DNA of 64,000 nucleotides from Ditylenchus dipsaci. Taxonomy: Eukaryota; Nematoda; Chromadorea; Rhabditida; Anguinidae. A model generated the notes under the pieces. That model was not told the origin of the DNA, searched no databases, and saw nothing but the letters and a program-made list of their open reading frames with translations. Made by a program: the position numbers and the translations under genes. The stretch covers positions 1 through 64,000 of the forward strand of contig SADC01001042.1 of NCBI GenBank assembly GCA_004194705.1, in the 5' to 3' direction. Shown here piece by piece: positions 11,691 through 21,588 of this stretch (position 1 is its first letter; each line of letters opens with the position of its first letter).

Positions 11691-12633
11691 TAAACATATT
11701 TTCTGCACGTTTCATGTGCTAACACACAAATATGTAGTCAAAACTACTATTTGCGAGATCTTTCTATATTCTAGTCTGTTATTCAATTTGTCTATTGTGA
11801 AAAAATTTAGCCCTTTAAATATCAGTCCTTATCAGAGGCAATTTCAATGTCATTTTAACATATAACCAATCAAAAAAAGCTCTGCATTTTTCTTAAGATA
11901 TATGTTATACTTTTGTGTTAGAATGAAACTAAAAATGATGACCTTTTTTGCATTTTGTTCTAACAAAAAAATTCTCAGACAAAAATTAAAGACTGAAAAT
12001 GCTCAGATGTTCCAACAAAACTTTTTTGACGAAAAAACTTTCAAACCAAAGACATCATGGTGCTCAGCATGAAATTGTGCAAAATTAGCTAAAGTTTGTC
12101 AACGGACTTTTGCCGTACCTGATACACTTCGATTTCCATGCACGATATTTGCTCGCTGGACTAGAATTTCAAGCTAAGCACGATGGTGTTTTTAATTTTT
12201 TTCAAAAGTTACATTTTAAAAACTAAAAACACTTTCGCCCTCCACCTGAAATTCTAAGTAAATTCTAACTGAAATTCTCAAACGAGGCAAATCTCACGCA
12301 TGGGAATCGGAGTGTTAAAAAATTAATCTTTGAAAATAAAAAGAATGGCTTATTTTAAAAATATTATGAATTTAGCTCTACGATCAATCACTAAAGTACT
12401 AGGGAAACAGGCGACTTGTATTTTGAAGTTTTAGTAATATTAAAATGTAACAGGTAGTTTTTTTTTAAAGCTTTATGAAAAAGTAGGACCCACACATGCC
12501 AAATACTATATAGAGATATATGTATGCAGAGATATGTTATAAATTGTTTTCCTGGCTTTTTTAGTAAAAAATGATGTGTTAATTTATAAAAAAAACTCAG
12601 AATTCAAATCTTATTTTTCGTTAAAATAATAGT

Positions 12634-15600
12634 TCAGCGGACATAGTTGCCGCGTTGGGCACGCAAAAACTCCATCCCTCTGCCTCCCTTCATCATCATC
12701 AATAGTTCTAGAGTGTTTTCATTGCTGGCTCGTTGCTGAGGCTGTCCTCTGTCTCCGCAAATACCAAAAAGGAATGGATGTGGCTGGGTGTCAGTAGACA
12801 TCTTCTGAAATATGAAAAATACAGTATATAATATGCAAAATAATCAATGTGAGGTCAATTTTATATTTTGACCATAATTTTACCTGAGCCAGCACATTAA
12901 AGACCTGGCTAAAAGACATGCCACCCAGCTGAGCAATGCCTACATACAATGTGCGGCGTCGAAGACTGCTAAGATCCGACTGGTAATACAAATACTTAAT
13001 GACATCATCCATAGGCATTCTGTCTGTCATAGAGTAGTCATTCAGCTCCAAATAATCACAGTGCAAAAGCCCTGGCAGGCGATTAATAGCTGGAAAGAAA
13101 AAGAACTTTTCAGCCTAATATCACCACTGAAATATGCTTTGTATGGCTGGAAGTGCTGGCCAAAAAGAACTTCAAATTGGTTTGGGTAAAGGAAGTATCT
13201 TTAATACACATTTCACCACTCCAGCAAATAGGATTGAAGGAGCTGAAGCACTGCATGAATTCCTGGGTGATGCTCACATTAGTCAAAGCTAGATACTCCA
13301 CTCGATTTTGAACTTTGTTTGCCAATTGTTGTTGAAAGTCAGAATAAGAAGCAAAACTCAAAATTTTGTTGTTGCTGTCGACGGCGTTGATGTGAATTTG
13401 CCCAAAGTCCTCTTGAAAAACTAGTAGCGTGTTGATCTTCATTGAATTTTTGACACATTTACCCCACAGTGGCTAAACATGGAATTTATAAACTATTTTT
13501 ACTATTAGCTTATAGCTCAATGAAATTCTGCTAACCCCTACAACTTAGCAATGTCAAGCAACTTTGTGCTCGACTGGCATTGTTGTTCTTTAATCTTCTA
13601 AAAAAATTCAAATTATTTAGCCGCCAACTGATTGAGCTTGGCGTTACTTGACATTGTTAATTTGGAGTGGTTAGCCAACTTTCATTGCTGTAAAGAATTT
13701 CGAGTGTGCTACCATTTGCTTCAAATTACAGGAAAATTAAAATTATCAATGCTAATATATAAAAACCGTCCGGAAAAAAAAAAACTCCAAAAATTTTCGA
13801 CTCAAAATTTCTAGGTGATTCTTTCTAGCTTTCTCTAGATTTTTGAACAATCTGAATGACCATTGACAAAGCCAATTTTCTACAAGTCGCCTTTGCAGAA
13901 CTATTTTTTTAATAGGTTAAAAAGGCGAAGAAAAATGAAGCTGAAAGTTTCTTTTCAATGGTCATCCGGACTTTTCGAAAACCGGGAAACGAGCAAGAAA
14001 ATAACAGTTTTAGTCACAAACGGCAAACGGTCGCACGGCCTTTGGACTGCTGATAATTTCAAAAGAAAAAAGATTCACTGCCAATTTAAATTTAAAAAAA
14101 AAAAGCTTTTTGAATTTATTTCTTTTACTTTCGAATCTTTTTGAAGATATTTTTTGTTTTTGCATACACTGCCCACCCTGAGCAGTCTTGTCCACGCCTG
14201 AATTTCATCGACCGTTATATCAACCATAACCGGTGATCAGTCTTTGGTTGGTCGACCGGTCGACCAAAATTAACCGGTTGGTTAATTTTGGTCAATTTTT
14301 TTATAAAGTGAACCGTAAAGGTGAGCCACCGGTTGATTAATTTAATCAATTAGCTGATCAAACGAAAATCAATCAATCGTTGATGGTGGTTGTAGGGGTT
14401 TGATAAGCAAAAAATCCTAATCAATCGGAAAGTACCAACCGGTTGACGGTTGATGTAACGCTTGATTACAGAAAATTTTCTGTAATTATGGACAAGACCT
14501 TGTTACGTCAATTTTTTTTCACAATTTTTAGTTTTGATCTCATTTGAAAAAACATCTCATTGTGAGTAAGTTTAATTTTTGGAGACTTGCAAATTCGAAA
14601 TCGGATCTCGAGATATGGCCGTTTTAAATTCTTCTCATGTCAAGGCCTGAAATATGGTATTTTTCCATTTTTAGTATACCAATTTTAATTATTATTTCAG
14701 GACTCCACACATTGTATACTATTTTGCGAAGAATTGAGTTGGCTTTTCAATTGCGGTTCGGAGCTTTCTGTCAGCTTCCGCTTGTCGCCATTATTTGTGG
14801 AAAAATCGTCGATTTACATAAAAATCGAGTTTTTCAAAACGAAAAATTTTGAAAAAAAAAACCTACTTTTCTGAAAAACAAAGGGGAGCAGAAATTTTAG
14901 TTACCGGATGTATTACTTAAAAGTGTGCTTTTTAAAATTGCGTGTTTTCTCTAAAAAAGCATTTTTTATCAGAGTTGGAGCGGCGGTTTTTTTTAGTTTT
15001 TCGAATAATTTTTTTTATTGGTTTACAAAATGAACAAACAATCAGCTAAAAGTATATAGCAAGTTCACGACTTTGTGAGCACATTTTTCCGTCTAGAATT
15101 TTTTTTGTTGCTGACCCTATTCTTACAATTTTTATGTAATTCCAGTGCAAAATTAATTGCGTTTTCCAATCCGTAACTAAACTTTCTGCTCCCCTTCGTT
15201 TTTGAGGAAAGTAGGTTTTTTTCCAAAATTTTTGTTTTGAAAACTTGTTTTTTGTGTAAATCGACGATTTTTCTCGAAATGATGACGACAAGCAAAAGCT
15301 GACAGTCGCAATAAAAAGTCAGCTCAATTATGCAAAAAATTGGTATACAATGTGTGCTGACACTAAAAATAGAAAAATACCCTATTTCAGGCCTCGACAT
15401 GAGAAGAATTTTAAACGGCCATATCTCGAGATCCGATTTCGAATTTGCAAGTCTCCAAAAATTAAACTTACTCACAATGAGATGTTTTTTCAAATGAGAT
15501 CAAAACTAAAAATTGTGAAAAAAAATTGACGTAACAAGGTCTTGTCCATAATTACAGAAAATTTTCTGTAATCAAGCGTTACATCAACCGTCAACCGTTG

Positions 15601-16396
15601 GTTACTTTCCGATTGATTAGGATTTTTTGCTTATCAACCCCTACAACACATCAACCGATTGATTGATTTTCGTTTGATCAGCTAATTGATTAAATTAATC
15701 AACCGGTGGCTCACCAATTCAGCCCAATTTACCATTTATAACGCCGGATAATTGGTCAAGACTGACCCTGAGCCTAAGCCTAAACCTGAGTCTTCTAGGC
15801 CAATCTTTCAAAGAAATTTCAAAATGCATCGAAATTACAAAAACCTTGAAAAATAACAAGAATTGCTTGTTCAAAATTTTAAACCTCACTCAAATATAAA
15901 CTTAGATATATTACTCAATCTGTTAAAAAAACTCACAGTTCTCAATTGATCCAAAATGAGCAAATTTTGAAGTCGTGCACATCTTGTTGAATTCACGGTG
16001 TGCATTAGGGCAATAACAGCCTCTGCCTTCTTTCCAAGATGAACTAGACTAAGAAAATAGCGGTAATGGGCCTTTTCATTCCGAGGGTCAATGTCCATAG
16101 CTGCGTTAGCATCTTTATTTGCCAACAAGGTCTAAAACAGACATTTTGGCATATAAAAACATATTTGCACCACTTACTCATTGAGGTTCAAGTAGGCTTG
16201 TGCCCGATTTGACAGTACAAACCGCCGTCTGCTGCTCATTCAGTGACTGGCCATAATAATGAACAGCTGCGTGGTAGTCTTTTTGCTGGAAAAACCGATT
16301 GCCTTGCTCACGCAATTGGTCAGCTTTTGAGCCTGGTACTGGCATGATATTTTCAGTCATCGTGAGCTTCTTAGACAGAGACACAATTTGAAGATA
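12634..16396 (-). CDS. TPR-domain protein with unrecognised C-terminal region
   Basis: Exons read 16396-16178, 16131-15937, 13472-13125, 13089-12884 and 12804-12634, with TGA at 12634-12636. The first two encode a tetratricopeptide block (QLREQGNRFFQQKDYHAAV, then SNRAQAYLNLN, then DPRNEKAHYRY), the fold used for chaperone or partner binding. The remaining roughly 240 residues, ending FLRAQRGNYVR, match nothing I recognise. The TPR exons and the rest are joined here because the phase is 0 at both edges of the 2.5-kb intron. That intron holds a foldback element, so two genes remain possible. The frame needs about three one-base corrections (near 16221, at the 16178/16131 junction, and at the 13125/13089 junction). 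A first exon, MCK before a GTAAGT donor, could lie at 19051-19043. Confidence 0.5.
14321..15714. mobile_element. 1.4-kb foldback element inside an intron
   Basis: Arms of roughly 570 nt (14321-14905 and 15165-15714) are inverted copies around a spacer of about 260 nt. Ends are GTGAGCCACCGGTTGATTAA and its complement. Shared internal blocks include GGATCTCGAGATATGGCCGT and GACAAGACCTTGTTACGTCA. A CCGGTT/GGTTGATT-rich subterminal region lies just outside at 14217-14320. No transposase is encoded. It sits in the long intron of the TPR gene. Confidence 0.8.
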
Positions 16397-16399
16397 CTA

Positions 16400-17325
16400 A
16401 AACCAAAAACACTAGATTACAGATTTAGTTGACCAACAAAAGGAAATTTTAAAATATCATTATAAACGTGGCGAACTAAAATCACCAACAAAATTTTCTG
16501 ACTATAAAGTGCATACTACAGAAACTATCTTCTCATAAATGATGGAGAATTCTGAAATGTAGTGACTTTCATATCTAATCTAGAAGTGAAAAACGGACGG
16601 AAATTTTCGAGCAGCTATTTTGGGTGAGGTGGAGGCGGTATAACCAAGAAGCGCCAAAAAAAACGCACGTGATTTAATATCCTACTATCATCTGATCCTG
16701 ACTATCCATTTGTGACAGTTTTTCGCTGGTTTTTTTTGAAACTATTTGGTTTAATTTTTTTCAAACCAGTACTGAAAAGGCCCATTTTAAGATCAACAGC
16801 CATAATTTTTTTGGTCATATTTCAGCAAACAAGAAAGTTGTAACTAGATTACAATTTAGGATGACATTTTGATAATAAGAATTTGTAAAAAAATAATAAG
16901 ACCTTAGAAGACCTAAAACCAGTCGGTAGTCTTGGCCTCACACAGCGAAAACACACACTTATGCAGTTGGAAGCAGATAAGACAGTAAAAAAGCAGAGCT
17001 AAATACTGATCTACACAAATTAAAGTAATAATTAAAAAAACACTAAGAATACAACTGTTGAAAAATTTAGCATGGAGAGCCCATGATTTGCTATGAGAAA
17101 ACTATAATTATTTAAATGATTTTCTGTACAGCTTAAAACATTATATTTACAATAACAAACAAATTATAAAAACAAATTATATTTAACAACAAAACCTTTG
17201 TCTAAAAATCTTCAACAAAGCTGCAATTGTTAAGAAAATCAACTATGCCGCGCTATACAGCACAGTAAATCGTTTTCCAACGCTTCTTAACAATTCGAAA
17301 AGAAGAGAAACTGTGTAAACAACAC
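16400..17325. other. Gene-free stretch
   Basis: AT-rich DNA upstream of the TPR exons, possibly part of a long first intron if the candidate exon at 19043-19051 is real. No other feature is seen. Confidence 0.35.
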
Positions 17326-17333
17326 CAGTTAAC

Positions 17334-18461
17334 CAGGGATGGGAATCGTACTTTTAAAAAGATTTGTACTTTATTTCGCCTCCTGTACTTTTTTTGAGTT
17401 TGCGCCAAAAAACAAGAAAAATTTTGCCTGCGGCACAGTTTTTCGCTATATTTTCAGTTATTTCTTTATTTTGTGAAGTCTTTATTCGATGTGTCTTTAA
17501 CTTTTTATTGTTTGAAAGGCATGGTTACGCGTTCAAACTTTGTCCTTACCAATTTAAAAATTTTTCACCTAATCATTGAACTTCTGCACGTATTTTTCAG
17601 CTTGGTTTCTAAGAGAACAAGGCCTAGAGTTTAATTATAGGTATCGTTTTTTTAGAAACCAAGTTAGAAAATCCGTACATAACTTAAATGATTAGGATAT
17701 TTATTTGAATTGGTGAGGACCAATTTTGAACAGGTGACCATGCCTCTTTAAATGTCAGTGCTTATCTTAACCAAGTGCGTGTAAAGTTCAATACACGAAC
17801 TCTTTCACAAAAGTAGTTTCAATCTTTTTTGTGTGTTTTGGAGTCTTAAATTACTATGTAGAAACATGTAGAAACAAGTTTTCGGGTGATGTAAGGCAGT
17901 TAGAAACTTTTGACTCTCAAGAAAACTTGCCTTTGTTCCCTCTTCTTTTGCAAAAAAATTTGCATTCAAAAGTTCTCAAATTATATATACTATATTATAT
18001 ACTTTTGAATAATTTTGATACAAAAATGATTCGGTATAAAAATGGTAGAAAATATTTTGCCTTAGCCCCCAAGATGATTTTTTCCAAATATCAGAAATAT
18101 ATAAATTTGGTGTTCAGGTTAGGCAAGGTCTAAATTTTATCACAATTTTTTCAAATTGCCTTCCCCGCACCCAAACCGAGAGCTGAAAAAAGAAAAAGAG
18201 GTAGAAGATACCTAAGACCGGATCGAAGGGTGACAGCATCAACCAAATAGATACATACGTATCTTATAATACACTTTTCAAGGCATAAATTAGACAAAAA
18301 TGGTTCAAATTGCTTTTAGAAAGAGTTGGTTAAATAAAAGAAGGCAAAATCAATATGTTTCCTTGCGAAATAACGAGTTTTAGAAAAACTTTTTTCCGAC
18401 CCCAAAATCATTTTTTTTTGGAAAATGTACTTTTTTTTGAAAATTCTCATCCCCATCCCTG
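17334..18461. mobile_element. Non-autonomous hAT-like element
   Basis: Ends are CAGGGATGGGAATCGTACTT on the left and the inverted CATCCCCATCCCTG on the right. The 8-nt flanks CAGTTAAC and AATTTAAC agree at six of eight positions, fitting a decayed hAT target duplication. Inside, a second inverted repeat (about 17515-17610 against 17648-17755, including AAACCAAG and CCTAATCATT) suggests a nested element. No transposase is visible. Confidence 0.6.
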
Positions 18462-18469
18462 AATTTAAC

Positions 18470-19960
18470 ACATTTTCAAGAAAGCATTTATAACTCAGCA
18501 TGAATTTCATCCTATTTCTATGATAAACATGCCTGCACGTTCATGTTAGAAACTTTTTTGCGCTTAAATAGCGCCACCCTGACAACCTGGGCATCCCTTG
18601 GAACGCTATCAAAAATTTCTAAAATAATCGTACAGTTATTTGAAGCCTGATGTAGAATATTCTGAAATAGTCAAAACAATTGTTTTATACCTACCAATGT
18701 TAAGATTCAAACAAAAAGCTACAAAGCTTAGGCTACAGATTTTTTTTTATTTTAGCAGCGTCTAAATATGGTTTTTTAAATATAAACAAAATTCAAGTTT
18801 TTTTATTTTTCAAAATTTATTCATGTTGAGAGATAGTGTCACAAATCACCAAAATAGTGTCACAAGGGCAGTTTAGCTACTTTAAGCTTGAGAGTTAGAG
18901 ATGCGCGCACTCACTTGATGACAGAGAATGCTAAAAATCTAATTTATCTTTTCGAAAAAATTCAAGGAGCTTTCGAATTAAGGTTTGACTATAAAAAGGT
19001 TATAAATTAACTAATACTCAACCAAAAAGCTGATTTACTTACCTTGCACATGATTACGAGCCAGAGGCTTGGGCTTCGGGCTTTGGCGGCTTGGGGTTGA
19101 GATGCGCACACCCACACACCTTAGGCGTGATTCCGAGTCAGACTCTTGTCAAGACTCTTTTTGCCCAGCTGCAGTGACAAAAACAGGGTAAAAAGCACAA
19201 AATAAGGTATCTGAGTACGGTCTAGAATGGCCAAAAAGTCGACTTTCGGTCAAAAAGTTTTATTTGGGAAGTGCTTTCCCAATCGCTTTTTTTCATATTT
19301 TCTATACGTAAAAGTAGTTAAATAGCGTGAAAACGAGCTTTTTAAATAGTTTTCGGGTCAGGAGGGATTCTGTATTCCAGCCGAAAACTTTTTCACTTTT
19401 TTTGCCTTGGTCTCCCCCTTGCGACCATCGAGTAATAAATCACCGAAAATTACCGGAGGTTGGTAATATTACCGGAAAAAACAAATTACCGATAGTTTCC
19501 CAACCCTAATTCCACCGTGTTTCAGTTTGCTTAGTTCATTTTACAAAAAAACTGGAGTATTAAAGGTTGAAACTAAATAAATGCTTATTTTAACCTATTT
19601 CATGTTTGAGCAGTCAATTTTACTATCCTTTCCAATCAAAGTTCTTGCGCCTTCAGTTCATAAACACGATTTGGAATCTTGTGTTGAACACAATAACTAA
19701 ACTGTTTTTTAAGTTCTGAGAAAATGCATAAATGCGATGTTTGGTTGATCATTTTGCGTGAACAAATTGAATAAAGATCAGAAAGTAAAGTCATCAAAAA
19801 ATAGAGCCCTAGCTGTTATTCAAATTTTGGTATTTGTTTATCTGTTCTTGATTTTGAGAAGTAAATCTCAAACTTTCACTATAACTCAGAAACCAATTCA
19901 GGTGAAAACTTGAAGTTTGAATACCAGCTAATTAAACATAGAATGTTTTGGTGATGATCA
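18470..19960. other. Gene-free stretch upstream of the pectate lyase
   Basis: Holds a candidate minus-strand first exon at 19043-19051 (ATGTGCAAG followed by GTAAGT) and a patch at about 19400-19510 resembling the TTGCCTTGGTCTCCCCC repeat family. Otherwise nothing is seen up to the TATA box. Confidence 0.4.
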
Positions 19961-19966
19961 TGATCC

Positions 19967-19976
19967 TTATAAAAGG
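19967..19976 (+). promoter_or_regulatory. TATA box of the pectate lyase gene
   Basis: TTATAAAAGG lies 47 nt before the start codon, the right place for a core promoter with a short leader. It matches nine of ten positions of STATAWAARS, a motif reported near effector genes of Bursaphelenchus gland cells; the first base is T instead of C or G. Confidence 0.6.
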
Positions 19977-20022
19977 GCCGAGAAAAGTCTCGGAAATCAT
20001 TATTAAGTGCTTCTCCATTAGC

Positions 20023-20769
20023 ATGACTTGCCTATTGCCTCAAATTGCATTGATTGCGTTATGTCTAGCTGCTGTTACAGCCCAATTCCCTACTTGGCCC
20101 ACTGCAAAAGGAAACAAGAGGGCTGACAGTACTATTTCTGTCACCGGCACTTTGGATGGTAAATTTGTGCGCTACACTGCTGGATCTGCTTTGGGAGATG
20201 GAGGTCAAAAAGAGGGACAAAAGCCAATCTTCGAACTCAAGGCTGGAGCCAGTCTCAAGAACGTGATCATTGGAGCACCTGCAGCTGATGGCATTCACTG
20301 TCTTGGCTCCTGCTACTTGGAGAATGTGTGGTGGGAGGATGTGGGAGAGGATGCAGCTTCTTTCCTAGGTTCTGGCAACAATAACTACACAGTCAACACT
20401 GGAGGAGCTAGAAAAGCACATGACAAAGTGTTCCAACACAATGGTGGAGGCACTGTCTACATCAAAAACTTCCAGGTGGAAAACTTCACCAAGTTCTACC
20501 AAGCCTGTGGCACCTGTCCAGCCATGACTCGTAAAGTGGTCATGGACGCTATTCGAGCCAAAGGACCTGGTCTTGCTCTAGTTGGTGTTATGTCTAGAAA
20601 CGGAGACACTGCCACCTTGACCAACATCCAAGTGGACTCTAAAGTCACCTATATTTGCCAACGCTACAATGATGGGGCAGGAATTGGCAAAGCTGGCCAA
20701 TACACAGCCAAACAGAACGGAGATGGCAAACAGTGCAAGTACTCAACCGGCAACATCAAAATGATATGA
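20023..20769 (+). CDS. Secreted pectate lyase, polysaccharide lyase family 3
   Basis: Cleaves de-esterified pectin in plant cell walls by beta-elimination, with calcium, outside the cell. The 248-residue product starts with a signal peptide (MTCLLPQIALIALCLAAVTA) followed by QFPTWPTAKG, the usual N-terminus of mature family 3 enzymes. Conserved blocks follow: IIGAPAADGIHCLGSCYLEN, WWEDVGEDAAS, VFQHNGGGTVYIKNF and GKQCKYSTGNIK, with paired cysteines typical of nematode enzymes. An in-frame ATG at 19948 lies upstream of the TATA box, so 20023 was chosen. There is no intron, and GC is higher than the flanks. Family knowledge: such genes in plant-parasitic nematodes are attributed to transfer from microbes. 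A single-gene neighbourhood; no partner wall-degrading enzyme is in view. Confidence 0.93.
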   Translation: MTCLLPQIALIALCLAAVTAQFPTWPTAKGNKRADSTISVTGTLDGKFVRYTAGSALGDGGQKEGQKPIFELKAGASLKNVIIGAPAADGIHCLGSCYLENVWWEDVGEDAASFLGSGNNNYTVNTGGARKAHDKVFQHNGGGTVYIKNFQVENFTKFYQACGTCPAMTRKVVMDAIRAKGPGLALVGVMSRNGDTATLTNIQVDSKVTYICQRYNDGAGIGKAGQYTAKQNGDGKQCKYSTGNIKMI

Positions 20770-20856
20770 GCACTCACAAATTTATAATTGTGAAATCTAG
20801 TTTAGTTGATATAGCATATATGATTTAGTTAAGTCTATCTTGTATGCTTTAAAAAC

Positions 20857-20862
20857 AATAAA
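20857..20862 (+). terminator. Polyadenylation signal of the pectate lyase
   Basis: AATAAA lies 88 nt after the stop codon in a short AT-rich 3' region, consistent with 3' end formation shortly downstream. Confidence 0.6.
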
Positions 20863-21428
20863 AAATTGGCTCTATATTTTTTATTCATCTTTTAACACTT
20901 AAAAAGGCAGGCACACGATAATAAGTCTTATTTAAAATGTTTGAATTCCCAAGCAATGGTTATTAATATAAAAACAAAACAAATTTTATGCTTGAACAAC
21001 TTAAAAATACAGTCCAGTCTGGATATAGTTCGACCCTTCCGCACCGTCTTCAAGTTGCATTAAATCAGCTTTTAAATGCTATATTATTTGTTTATTTTTT
21101 AACTTAAATGTGCAAAATTACGTGTGATAGAGCCGTTTGCTCAGCAAACCCCACATACCACTTCAAAAACAAACAAGACTGCACCAAAAAGAGATTTAAA
21201 GTATTGCAAAACAAAGTCTTTGGACGCTCGTTAAGCGACCGTTTAAAAATATTTACAAATCTTTGCAAAAACTTTTTCTTTGCTATTCTAATCTGCATTT
21301 CTGACACCGGAATAATGCTCAAAATGGTCGATTTGCACAATGAACTGACCTTAAAATTTAAAAAATCATCGTCAAAATTTAAGTTCCTCTCAAGACAATA
21401 ATTATTCAAATATCGAGTTCTTCCAAAG

Positions 21429-21502
21429 TAGGGTTGGGTAATTCTCCGGAAAAAGTATTTCTCCGGGTAATTACCCGGGTAATTACCAATCAACCAACCC
21501 TA
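21429..21502. repeat. Small palindromic element with TAGGGTTGGG ends
   Basis: TAGGGTTGGGTAATT on the left pairs with AATTACC and CCAACCCTA on the right, with a CTCCGG/CCCGGG-rich middle. It is probably a tiny MITE inserted in the foldback arm. Confidence 0.5.
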
Positions 21503-21588
21503 TTCCAAAGCTTAAATATTTGTTGTCTCAAGAGGAACTCGAATTTCTACGATGATTTTTAAATTTCTATAGCAAACTTATATTACAC

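Noticed and set aside
19948..20022. Upstream in-frame ATG extending the pectate lyase by 25 residues
   Set aside because: It would place the start before the TATA box and bury the signal peptide.
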